This document shows, piece by piece, positions 24,932-30,904 of a DNA stretch of 32,556 bases. The notes under the pieces are model-generated. The model was not told the origin of the DNA. It searched no databases and saw only the letters and a program-made list of their open reading frames with translations. The DNA is taken from IMG/VR virus record IMGVR_UViG_3300036985_001946, positions 1-32,556 of that record; one strand, 5' to 3'. Both the position numbers and the translations under genes were made by a program. Within the stretch, counting starts at the first letter, position 1. Each line of letters opens with the position of its first letter. Source of the DNA: a virus.

Positions 24932-25076
24932 CGCAGTACACCAGCACAGTGTGTGCAATAGCACCGGCCACTACAACTAGGGCCATGCTTGCAAGGAATA
25001 GGGCGAGGGCGGGGATGAGGCACGCCACAATCGGGATGAGACTAGCGACAGCCACTGTGCGCTTTAACAATTTCAT
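24924..25076 (-). CDS. 50-residue membrane protein
   Basis: ATG at 25076 overlaps the HNH copy 3 stop (ATGA) and GAGG lies eight to eleven bases before it. The product has a positively charged start (MKLLKRTV) and an almost continuous hydrophobic stretch from residue 8 to 47 with a central proline (ACLIPALALF), consistent with two short transmembrane helices or a signal-anchored peptide, ending YCDD. The hydrophobic run is long enough that chance is unlikely. Such small membrane proteins in phages can be holin-like or host-envelope effectors; its location between primase and helicase is unusual for lysis. Confidence 0.62.
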   Translation of the reverse strand: MKLLKRTVAVASLIPIVACLIPALALFLASMALVVVAGAIAHTVLVYCDD

Positions 25077-25501
25077 GATGGATTCCTCACTTTGTTACGA
25101 ACTATCGAATGAATTAGTTGCGGAGTTACTGAGTATTGACGGGCGAGTTGGGTCTGTTCTCCGAACTTGCCTGTGTAGGCAGCGCGGATAGCGCCCACTT
25201 CCATGTCAGTCAGGGTCGCCATCGGATGATCTTCTCCGAGTCGGTTGTTAGACCGCCCTCTGTTCTCCCGGTCGATTGCGTTATCCTTTGGACTACCTAA
25301 GTAAAGGTGTTCAGGATTTACACACGCCGGGTTGTCGCAGTGGTGACAGGCCCAGCCTACTAAGTCAGCAAGTAGGATGCCGAGCTTCCCGGCAAGGGCT
25401 AGGCGGTGGGCGAACACTACCTTCCCTCTGTACCGCATACGCCCATAGCCATGCTTGTCAAGATTGCCAGCCCAAGGTAGGCACGGCGTTGTTAATTGCA
25501 T
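25073..25501 (-). CDS. HNH endonuclease, copy 3 (downstream of primase)
   Basis: 142 residues. HNH core CHHCDNPACVNPEHLYLGS (52-70) following FAHRLALAGKLG, and a C-terminal helix-turn-helix-like segment (DMEVGAIRAAYTGKFGEQTQLARQYSVTPQLIHSIV, about 99-134). The ATG at 25501 has GGGAGG about nine bases upstream and lies 44 bases inside the primase 3' end. Its stop overlaps the next ATG (ATGA). Closely related to the two other copies. Confidence 0.86.
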   Translation of the reverse strand: MQLTTPCLPWAGNLDKHGYGRMRYRGKVVFAHRLALAGKLGILLADLVGWACHHCDNPACVNPEHLYLGSPKDNAIDRENRGRSNNRLGEDHPMATLTDMEVGAIRAAYTGKFGEQTQLARQYSVTPQLIHSIVRNKVRNPS

Positions 25502-26279
25502 CTGCTATTGCCTCCCGGCTTAGTAGTTTCGGGTCTTGCTCAGAAGTAATCCGAGCACAGGATACACCCATACGGCGTAGCTCTACTATGATCTTGCCAC
25601 TAGCTTTAGTACCGGCAGTGTCGGAGTCGAGCCACACCAATACGGGTGCGTTGAGGGACAGCAGGTCATGCTGCATCCTCGGGCCAAGGGATGTACCCAG
25701 TAGCGACCAGCCTTGGGCAACCAGCCCCACCTTGAAGGCAGAGAGGATGTCCTCAGTCAGTACCACCGGGCCGCTGCCGAACCGAGGGATCACCCGCCGC
25801 TTATCCACCAGCGGGTTGATGTACTTGGGCTTGCGCTTGGGGTCACAGCTACGGGCCTGCCAGTACACCACCTCGTCGCCCTCATACACGGGGAGGACGA
25901 CACGATTAAGGGGTGGGCAGTAGTAGGCCCGCAGTTTCTTGCGCTCGACTGCGCCGACGCCTGCCTTGAGCAGCCACAGGGCAGCCTCAGCCGGCCACTG
26001 CCCCATGTCCACCACCATAGGGGTAGGTAGGTCAGGGGTATGCACCACCTGTGCAATGGCGGCGCTCTCAGCGGCTTGGGCAGCGAGCAATTCAGCGAGG
26101 GTGGGCGGGGCATGGTGGATGTGGCCCCCGTCTGAGCAACGGAAGCACCACGCACTGTACCCCTTGTCGTCATGGGACACGAGCAGGGTGCGCCCTCGTC
26201 CGCAGTCATGGTCGAGGTACATCTTCTTGCCCCGCTCGATGCCCTTGGTCAGGTGTTGCCACGACTCAAGGGCCAGCAT
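25458..26279 (-). CDS. DNA primase (T7 gp4 N-terminal type, TOPRIM)
   Basis: 273 residues. An N-terminal zinc-binding module uses DHDCGRGR (23-30) and WCFRC (44-48), with the family pattern of a short ribbon that reads the primer start site. The RNA polymerase/TOPRIM core shows VVLTEDILSAFKVG (172-185; Glu176) and VLVWLDSDTAG (213-223; Asp218, Asp220). It makes primers for lagging-strand synthesis and works with the separately encoded helicase. The last 44 bases overlap HNH copy 3. No strong ribosome site is seen before its ATG, and it starts two bases after the preceding stop. Confidence 0.9.
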   Translation of the reverse strand: MLALESWQHLTKGIERGKKMYLDHDCGRGRTLLVSHDDKGYSAWCFRCSDGGHIHHAPPTLAELLAAQAAESAAIAQVVHTPDLPTPMVVDMGQWPAEAALWLLKAGVGAVERKKLRAYYCPPLNRVVLPVYEGDEVVYWQARSCDPKRKPKYINPLVDKRRVIPRFGSGPVVLTEDILSAFKVGLVAQGWSLLGTSLGPRMQHDLLSLNAPVLVWLDSDTAGTKASGKIIVELRRMGVSCARITSEQDPKLLSREAIADAINNAVPTLGWQS

Positions 26280-26281
26280 GG

Positions 26282-26545
26282 TCAGCGCACCGAACGAATC
26301 TGGTGCGTCACCATACGCAGCATCGCCTGCTCAAACACGCGGTCAGCCCCCTCGGACATATGTGCCAGCTCAAGTAACCGGCGGTCGATGGAGAAGCGGG
26401 CGGTGTAGCAGTCCTTGCTGCCGGGGTCAGTGACAATCTCGAACTCCACTGCGCAGTTGACATAGGCAGCCCGGCTATCGTACATCGTCAGCCGAGCACG
26501 GGGGTACAGGGAACGGAGCTGGTCTACCCAGCGGGATATGTTCAT
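26282..26545 (-). CDS. Hypothetical 87-residue protein upstream of primase
   Basis: ATG at 26545 forms an ATGA overlap with the preceding stop; a GTG at 26623 would lie deep within that gene and is less likely. The product (MNISRWVDQLRSLYPRARL...) has a basic N-terminal helix and a second helix ADRVFEQAMLRMVTHQIRSVR. No family recognised. Its junctions place it in the same translational chain as primase. Confidence 0.7.
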   Translation of the reverse strand: MNISRWVDQLRSLYPRARLTMYDSRAAYVNCAVEFEIVTDPGSKDCYTARFSIDRRLLELAHMSEGADRVFEQAMLRMVTHQIRSVR

Positions 26546-26964
26546 GCTGACTTGCTCACATGGAGTAGGCCACCAGTCACCACCGTGGCGTTTGATACGG
26601 AGTGTATAGGCAGTGCGTCCCACAGCTCATTACACACAGCCGTAACATCCTTGTGCAGGTTTGTACCTGCACGAGTATGCCGCAGCACCTCAGCCAGTAC
26701 CTCAGCCTCACCCTCGGTCAGCTCAATCTTGTACAAGGCAGGAGTCGTGGATACTACAGCCTTGAGTGGGGCGCACTCATCAAGTCGGTACTCTTTGCCG
26801 TGGCAGCACAGGTAGCGGGTGTGGATTTTCGTAGCTGCTATAGTACGGTCGATGATGGAATGCAGAGGGTATGTGTCACCGTTGTAACGGAAGTGCGTAG
26901 CCTCTTCGAGGTTAACCTCTAGGTACTTCGTGGTACTCTTGGCTACAGTGAAGTCAATCTTCAT
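26542..26964 (-). CDS. Hypothetical 140-residue early protein
   Basis: Start ATG at 26964 has GGAG eight bases upstream and overlaps the previous stop (ATGA). The protein begins MKIDFTVAKSTTKYLEVNLEE and shows an alternating strand pattern (ATHFRYNGDTYPLHSI), a cysteine pair (YLCCHGKEYRLDEC) and a C-terminal helical part (EGEAEVLAEVLRHTRAG). A longer frame to 27273 exists but runs through the neighbouring 83-residue gene and has no good start. Function unknown. Confidence 0.7.
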   Translation of the reverse strand: MKIDFTVAKSTTKYLEVNLEEATHFRYNGDTYPLHSIIDRTIAATKIHTRYLCCHGKEYRLDECAPLKAVVSTTPALYKIELTEGEAEVLAEVLRHTRAGTNLHKDVTAVCNELWDALPIHSVSNATVVTGGLLHVSKSA

Positions 26965-27212
26965 GCCTTGTACTCCGGCAGTGTCTTCAACTCGGCGTCC
27001 GCCGCCTGCTCCACTAAGTAAGCATGACGCTGTGCCGCTGCTGACTGCACCGCTACCCGCTTGGCGTGTCGCAGGGCTTCCGTGTGGATGAAGTCCGCCG
27101 TGTCTGCTTGGTGCTGCTCGTGCTTCACGGAGGATGTAAGCAGGTAGCGGTGGATAAGGATGATCCGCTTGGTCGCGGAGCGGGAAAGTCGCAGCAAGAA
27201 TGCGTAGCTCAT
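26961..27212 (-). CDS. Hypothetical 83-residue basic early protein
   Basis: ATG at 27212, ATGA overlap with the next gene. N-terminal part is hydrophobic and basic (SYAFLLRLSRSATKRIILIHRYLL), the rest is helical and charged with many Ala, His and Glu (ADFIHTEALRHAKRVAVQSAAAQRHAYLVEQAADAEL). The ribosome site is weak. No family recognised. The overlapping second frame here also encodes a polymerase-like peptide, see findings. Confidence 0.6.
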   Translation of the reverse strand: MSYAFLLRLSRSATKRIILIHRYLLTSSVKHEQHQADTADFIHTEALRHAKRVAVQSAAAQRHAYLVEQAADAELKTLPEYKA

Positions 27213-27283
27213 GGCCTGAGTAGTCCTGATCTAATAGGTTGTAGGCATACAGGGCAGCATGGGTTGCCTGCACCAGATAATTG

Positions 27284-27349
27284 TTACTGGGTAGCAGCCC
27301 ACCCCCAGCGGCCAGTGGTTGTACCGTGCTGCTTGAATGGGCCGGCCAT
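27284..27349 (-). CDS. Possible 21-residue peptide, doubtful
   Basis: A short frame opens with ATG at 27349 one base after the stop of the 111-residue gene and closes with TAA at 27286-27284. The product is small and basic (it contains KQHGTTTGRW). The ribosome site is poor. The remainder of the 138-base gap (27213-27283) shows no gene. Included because the gap is otherwise unexplained. Confidence 0.2.
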   Translation of the reverse strand: MAGPFKQHGTTTGRWGWAATQ

Positions 27350-27350
27350 G

Positions 27351-27686
27351 TCAGATGTTCTCGGCAGCGTTGGCTTCAACCGGCAGAGCATCAGTGTCTA
27401 CCAGTGGCAGCTCTTCCTGCACAGTCTGGCCGGCAATGGCAGCACGGAAGACACGGACGATGCGAGTCTCGATGCCTTCGCCAACTTGGATGGCGACCTG
27501 ATTGTCTTGGATGGCAATGACTGTGCCACTCAGAATCTCGACCGGCTTGCGACCGAAGCGGAAGCTGACTGTCTCGCCAACTGTCAAGGACTCAGTGAGT
27601 TCGGCCTCAGAAATTTTGAGGTCAACGGCAGCGAGCTGGGTCAGCAGGGCGGTACGACGGGCTTGAAGTGTGAAGAGGTTGGACAT
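27351..27686 (-). CDS. Hypothetical 111-residue early protein with beta-barrel-like core
   Basis: ATG at 27686 preceded by AGGAG (seven bases). An N-terminal helix (LFTLQARRTALLTQLAAVDLKISEAEL) is followed by a compact strand-rich segment, GETVSFRFGRKPVEILSGTVIAIQDNQVAIQVGEG (37-71), which resembles SH3/KOW-like barrels in which a G-x-V step recurs. The tail is acidic and Ala/Glu/Pro rich. This may be a nucleic acid or protein-binding module; unproven. It is the first gene after the kinase-like gene, separated by an 89-base gap. Confidence 0.75.
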   Translation of the reverse strand: MSNLFTLQARRTALLTQLAAVDLKISEAELTESLTVGETVSFRFGRKPVEILSGTVIAIQDNQVAIQVGEGIETRIVRVFRAAIAGQTVQEELPLVDTDALPVEANAAENI

Positions 27687-27775
27687 GGTGAATCTCCTAG
27701 AGGGTTGGGCTTGGGTTGGTGGATGTGAATGTGCCTCGGATGAAGCACACTATTACGGGTTGGTTAGTGGTAGGG
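27687..27775. other. 89-base intergenic gap with a weak hairpin
   Basis: This is one of the few gaps in the early and middle block. On the minus strand it contains TTGACC about 18 bases before TAATAG, a poor match to a sigma70 promoter, and an imperfect stem (TGTGC / GCACA) without a U tract. It ends in the AGGAG ribosome site of the 111-residue gene. Confidence 0.35.
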
Positions 27776-28507
27776 TCAAGCATCTACTGACATAGCACTG
27801 CCGAAGGATCGGCTGCATGACAGGGGATCGTTAATGATAGGAACAAGATACATAGACATGTCTTCACGATAGGCCACCTGAAACAGGATGTTACCGGAAT
27901 GCAGGTCAGTGAATGTTGTGCCTGCAAAGTATGCCCTGATGTCAGCCATAGTTTCAATCAGGAAGGGGCGCTGGTCACAGCCGGCACACAGCACAGCGTT
28001 GTACTCGTCGTTAGGGCAGCCACCTTCCAGTACATGGGAGGCCAGCAGCCAGTAGCCCTTCGGCTCGACGGGGAAGTGTGGCTGGCCTTGCTCCTCGTAC
28101 CGCACTTGTGCCTCGGAGTAGGTCAGGTACATGTCAGTCACCATGTACCAGATACTGTCGTTGACAGTGGCGAGGTCATGCACACGAGGTACATGCAGAC
28201 GGGACTGGTTGGCACGACACCAGCGGGCATAGTCCTTGCCGGCGTCACGCTCACCCTTGAATCCGATCTTGAGCACGCGCCCATCGGGCATCTCGAAGGC
28301 AGCGGAGTAGAAGCCAGCACCTAGGAACTGCAACTCCAGCTCGAACTCAGACAGGAACTCCTCCCACCAGTCGTTACCTTCCAGCTCGTAGTCTTCCTGC
28401 ACAGTGTAGCCCTGCACCTCCAGCCACAGCAGCACACGCTGCACATAATCCACAGGGGTAGGGCCGGCAGCAGGTATCCACTGCTCCAGCGGAGGGAGGT
28501 TAGCCAT
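27776..28507 (-). CDS. Protein-kinase-like early protein (T7 gp0.7 kinase-domain homologue)
   Basis: 243 residues from ATG at 28507 (GGAG six bases upstream; an ATG four codons earlier has no site). Kinase-like signatures: nucleotide loop LGAGFYSAAF (62-71), RVLKIGFKGE (77-86; Lys80), catalytic loop TFTDLHSGNILF (198-209; Asp201, Asn206) and a metal-binding IINDP (224-228; Asp227). These and the spacing between them resemble, as I recall it, the T7 gp0.7 N-terminal domain (LGxGxFSAAY, RVIKVGFK, DMHSGNIMF, ITDP). T7 gp0.7 phosphorylates host RNA polymerase and RNase E and has a C-terminal host-shutoff region of about 100 residues, which is absent here. It overlaps the preceding gene by eight bases and sits in the early region. 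Activity is inferred. Confidence 0.8.
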   Translation of the reverse strand: MANLPPLEQWIPAAGPTPVDYVQRVLLWLEVQGYTVQEDYELEGNDWWEEFLSEFELELQFLGAGFYSAAFEMPDGRVLKIGFKGERDAGKDYARWCRANQSRLHVPRVHDLATVNDSIWYMVTDMYLTYSEAQVRYEEQGQPHFPVEPKGYWLLASHVLEGGCPNDEYNAVLCAGCDQRPFLIETMADIRAYFAGTTFTDLHSGNILFQVAYREDMSMYLVPIINDPLSCSRSFGSAMSVDA

Positions 28508-29090
28508 TCTGTGCTCCATGATGGTGTATCAGGTATGAGTAGAGCTGCTTGACGAACGCCTCTTGGTTATCGACGAACGCACCGTGGTTGTTCGTGCCGT
28601 ACCATAGCTGACCGAGCAGGTCACATGCACACAGCACAGCAGCAACGAAGCCGGCAGCATGGAACACTTCCATGATGAAGGGGATGATTACCTTGACCTC
28701 GCCGTCATGCGACAGGTCAGCTTGCAGTATCACATGGTCAGTGTCATGCACAAAGCGGAAGGCGTGGTTGATCTGGGGCGAGGTGAAGATGGTACAGTCA
28801 GACGCACCACTCCACACACGGAAGGGCTTGAGTGTGTTCATGCAGCCCTGAAACTCAGCGATCAGTTTGGCGTAGGTGTCAGGCGCTACCTCGCCAGCCG
28901 CCCAGCCGAAGCCGTACTTGATGCGTCGCTTGCCAGCAGCAAAGGTGATGTAGTCAGAGTACCTCTTGCGGGCATACTCATAGCTGTCAGGTACGGCGTG
29001 GTTGGTGGCAGCGCAGTCGTTCACTGCGAAGTCCATGTGGTCGAGCATGTGGCGAAGGGTAAGGACGAGGTCACGTTGAATCCAAGGCAT
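28500..29090 (-). CDS. Hypothetical 196-residue early protein
   Basis: ATG at 29090 with GGAG seven bases upstream; an upstream in-frame start at 29123 would overlap the preceding gene more and has no site. The product starts MPWIQRDLVLTLRHMLDHMDF and has an aromatic-rich middle (YSDYITFAAGKRRIKYGFGWAAGE), a beta-rich second half and a hydrophobic segment near 145-165 (GFVAAVLCACDLLG). No motif recognised. It overlaps the kinase-like gene by eight bases, suggesting co-expression. Confidence 0.75.
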   Translation of the reverse strand: MPWIQRDLVLTLRHMLDHMDFAVNDCAATNHAVPDSYEYARKRYSDYITFAAGKRRIKYGFGWAAGEVAPDTYAKLIAEFQGCMNTLKPFRVWSGASDCTIFTSPQINHAFRFVHDTDHVILQADLSHDGEVKVIIPFIMEVFHAAGFVAAVLCACDLLGQLWYGTNNHGAFVDNQEAFVKQLYSYLIHHHGAQNG

Positions 29091-29091
29091 G

Positions 29092-29262
29092 TCAGTGCTC
29101 CGGCAGGTAAAGGTTGAGTTCAATCAGCAGGCCCATCTCAGCACACGCATCGGTGTACGATCCAATGGCACAGTACATGCGCCACGGCTGGCTGCTGTTG
29201 TCGCGGTGTTGAATCAGGTTCAGTCCGGGACGGACGATCTTAACTCGGTAGTCCTTGCGCAT
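29092..29262 (-). CDS. Hypothetical 56-residue early protein
   Basis: ATG at 29262, stop TGA at 29094-29092, GAGG about ten bases upstream. Product starts MRKDYRVKIVRPGLNLIQH and ends LLIELNLYLPEH. It overlaps the preceding zinc-finger-like gene by 23 bases and is followed immediately by the 196-residue gene. The amino acid mix (charged start, hydrophobic strands) is protein-like; no family recognised. Confidence 0.6.
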   Translation of the reverse strand: MRKDYRVKIVRPGLNLIQHRDNSSQPWRMYCAIGSYTDACAEMGLLIELNLYLPEH

Positions 29263-29407
29263 GGCGGCGGGCCTCGAAGATGGCGGTGATGTGAGCTGGC
29301 GGCAGGTGATACATCGAGCAGCTCATGTTGTTGCAGTGTACCTTACCCAAGCCGAAGGCCACATAGGTGCGGCCACAGGTAGGGCATTGCTTGGTGTGGT
29401 CAATCAT
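29240..29407 (-). CDS. 55-residue zinc-finger-like early protein
   Basis: ATG at 29407 with AGGTG eight bases upstream; it overlaps the stop of the membrane protein gene by eight bases. The product starts MIDHTKQCPTCGRTY and has C8-x2-C11 and C25-x4-C30, a plausible single zinc site, with a helical basic C-terminus (ITAIFEARRHA). Small zinc proteins of this type are frequent early phage products that bind host factors or nucleic acid. Target unknown. Confidence 0.68.
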   Translation of the reverse strand: MIDHTKQCPTCGRTYVAFGLGKVHCNNMSCSMYHLPPAHITAIFEARRHAQGLPS

Positions 29408-29636
29408 TGCCGGCACACCTGTTGAACAGTTTGATGGTAGCCAGCAGGCAGAGGTTGCCTACTATGAACAGTCCGATTGGCACAAGCACATGGGTCATGG
29501 CATCGTTGTACTCACCGAGGCCGTCGAACGGGTTGTCCCATGTAGCAGTGAAGCTGGCGACGAGGAGCAGCAGCGATGACACGCCACAGATAGCGAAGGC
29601 GATGCACGCCCAGACAAACAGGAATTGGTCAAGCAT
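29400..29636 (-). CDS. 78-residue two-helix membrane protein
   Basis: ATG at 29636 with GGAG six bases upstream. Two strongly hydrophobic segments, about residues 4-31 (FLFVWACIAFAICGVSSLLL) and 48-69 (THVLVPIGLFIVGNLCLLAT), are joined by an acidic loop (WDNPFDGLGEYNDAM) and followed by a short tail. An inner-membrane protein expressed early could block superinfection or alter the envelope; holin is conceivable by topology but the early position argues against it. Confidence 0.75.
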   Translation of the reverse strand: MLDQFLFVWACIAFAICGVSSLLLLVASFTATWDNPFDGLGEYNDAMTHVLVPIGLFIVGNLCLLATIKLFNRCAGND

Positions 29637-29637
29637 G

Positions 29638-29874
29638 TTAATCTCCAGTGCGGGGGTCAGTCACACGGTCAGTTGAGCATTTTGGGTTGGTGCAACGGCT
29701 GATCCACACCCGGTTAGGTGGGCACAGCTTGGGATTACTAGAGCGCAGGTCATCGGCCAGTGAGTAGTCATGGTCAGGAGGCACAAGCCGGCAGGTGCAG
29801 GTTCGCTTGCACTCAGGGCAGGTCAGTACCTCCATCCACCGGCCATACTTGCGAAGCCCACCAACGGGCGGCAT
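29638..29874 (-). CDS. 78-residue cysteine-rich, zinc-binding-type early protein
   Basis: ATG at 29874 overlaps the upstream stop by one base (TAATG) and has GGAGG seven bases before it. Cysteines at 19, 22, 26, 28 (CPECKRTCTC), 51, 61 and 66 (CTNPKC) make a probable zinc-binding module, possibly two sites. The rest is charged and soluble. No family recognised. It starts one base after the membrane protein gene ends in the reverse sense of coordinates, in a dense run of small genes. Confidence 0.72.
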   Translation of the reverse strand: MPPVGGLRKYGRWMEVLTCPECKRTCTCRLVPPDHDYSLADDLRSSNPKLCPPNRVWISRCTNPKCSTDRVTDPRTGD

Positions 29875-30152
29875 TAGAATACCTCCGGGCCTAAGCCCTC
29901 TTCACGGGAATCAGCAAGGCGTTTGATGTGAACGCGGTGGTCGCGGTACTCAGGGTATAGACGCACAGCCTCAGCACGAGCAAGCCACGGGCCTTCGGCA
30001 CGCACATCAGTGGCCTTCACCACACCCTCGAAGGCTTGGATAAAGGTGACGCGGAACAGATAGGTGGCAGCAGGCAGGCGCTTGTTCAGGTAATCGTGAG
30101 ACATAGCGCCCGGCTCGGCGTTGTAATCAGGATGTGGCTGAATGCTGTTCAT
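29874..30152 (-). CDS. Hypothetical 92-residue early protein
   Basis: ATG at 30152 makes an ATGA overlap with the preceding stop and has GGAG six bases upstream; the longer frame to 30221 lies inside the preceding gene. The product begins MNSIQPHPDYNAEPGAMSHDYL and has a central beta segment (ATYLFRVTFIQAFEGVVKATDV) and a helical part (LARAEAVRLYPEYRDHRVHIKRL). No family recognised. Confidence 0.7.
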   Translation of the reverse strand: MNSIQPHPDYNAEPGAMSHDYLNKRLPAATYLFRVTFIQAFEGVVKATDVRAEGPWLARAEAVRLYPEYRDHRVHIKRLADSREEGLGPEVF

Positions 30153-30424
30153 GCGATACTCCGCAGTCTCATGGTATGGAATTTGGCAGCAGTCTTGCCG
30201 CAGTGCGCCACAAGGCGGCACGCTTCGATGTGGGCATGGTGCTCAGACACAAAGTCACCGACCACGAACGGGCGCTTGCCCTTGGACACAGTACGACGGC
30301 CAGTGTTGGCATCAAGCCAAGCGCATTCATAGACAAAGGTGCGACCATCGGCAGAGAACACAGTGCTAATCTCACACACAGGCTCCTCATAGCCGGGCAC
30401 ACCCCAGCTCAGGGAAACTTTCAT
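30149..30424 (-). CDS. Hypothetical 91-residue early protein
   Basis: ATG at 30424, one base after the preceding stop, and an ATGA junction with the next gene. It starts MKVSLSWGVPGYEEPVCEIS with an alternating beta pattern (STVFSADGRTFVYECAWLDANTGRR) and ends in a His/Cys/Lys-rich helix (HHAHIEACRLVAHCGKTAAKF). The ribosome site is weak, so translation probably depends on coupling. Function unknown. Confidence 0.7.
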   Translation of the reverse strand: MKVSLSWGVPGYEEPVCEISTVFSADGRTFVYECAWLDANTGRRTVSKGKRPFVVGDFVSEHHAHIEACRLVAHCGKTAAKFHTMRLRSIA

Positions 30425-30425
30425 G

Positions 30426-30635
30426 TCATGCCAGCCCGTAGTAGTTGTCGTCGCCCACAGTCACGACCTTGGCAACCAAGGCAGCAGTGCGCAGCTTGGT
30501 CACATAGTCGCCCTTGAAGTCCACCAGCCACAGCGAGCTGTTACGGCTTTCCCGCATGGCATGGAAGGAACCGAAGTAAATGTGATTGTAGCGGTCAAGG
30601 TCAGCCCGCACTTGCTCAGCCATAGATGTAATCAT
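30426..30635 (-). CDS. Hypothetical 69-residue early protein
   Basis: ATG at 30635 lies one base after the preceding stop with GAGGG eight bases upstream; an internal ATG four codons later is an alternative. Longer readings to 30734 overlap the cysteine-rich gene at 30637-30816 and are rejected. Product: an N-terminal helix (EQVRADLDRYNHIYF) then strands (SSLWLVDFKGDYVTK) and a C-terminal LVAKVVTVGDDNYYGLA. No family recognised. Confidence 0.65.
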   Translation of the reverse strand: MITSMAEQVRADLDRYNHIYFGSFHAMRESRNSSLWLVDFKGDYVTKLRTAALVAKVVTVGDDNYYGLA

Positions 30636-30636
30636 G

Positions 30637-30816
30637 TCAGCAGCCCTCGCATTCGCAGTCAGTGATACAGCCCACGGGCACAACGGCATCGTGGTAGCTG
30701 TAGGTCGCCTGCTCGTTGGCAAGCTGGCGGTCAAGCCCTTCTACGAGGACATACGAGAAGCAGAGGCAGAATGCGCAGACGGCACTCCACTGTGCAGTAG
30801 CACGGATAATAGACAT
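30637..30816 (-). CDS. 59-residue cysteine-rich early protein, possibly membrane-anchored
   Basis: ATG at 30816 with AGGTGA four bases before it; stop TGA at 30639-30637. The N-terminal third is hydrophobic (SAVCAFCLCFSYVLV, residues 11-25) and the C-terminus is cysteine-dense (C50, C54, C56 and C59 in GCITDCECEGC). The hydrophobic part could anchor it or be a signal peptide with Cys residues exposed to the periplasm. No family recognised. It was found by reading the gap between the 69-residue gene and the first gene. Confidence 0.6.
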   Translation of the reverse strand: MSIIRATAQWSAVCAFCLCFSYVLVEGLDRQLANEQATYSYHDAVVPVGCITDCECEGC

Positions 30817-30846
30817 GATGTCACCTATTGGATGTGGTTGGTATTA

Positions 30847-30891
30847 CATGCGGAGCGCATGAGCTAGTACCCTGACTCATCAAGGCACTAG
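30847..30891 (-). other. Two adjacent RNA stem-loops between the first two genes
   Basis: Two inverted repeats: CATGCG-GAG-CGCATG at 30847-30861 (perfect 6-bp stem, 3-base loop) and an 8-bp stem at 30864-30871 / 30884-30891 (one G-U pair, 12-base loop). Neither is followed by a U run, so they look more like RNase III processing sites or a weak attenuator than a terminator. They fill the 88-base gap between the 163-residue gene and the cysteine-rich gene. Confidence 0.55.
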
Positions 30892-30904
30892 ACTTGCGTT
30901 CAGA

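Noticed and set aside
24924-25076. The 50-residue membrane protein as the phage holin
   Set aside because: Lysis genes of this phage group lie after the tail genes, beyond the left edge; position in the replication block and lack of an adjacent endolysin argue against it, so it is left as a membrane protein only.
26542-27273. Single 243-codon reading of the early gene ending at 26542
   Set aside because: The N-terminal 100 codons overlap the 83-residue gene in another frame, look like a shifted frame, and a well-placed ribosome site and ATGA overlap mark the start at 26964.
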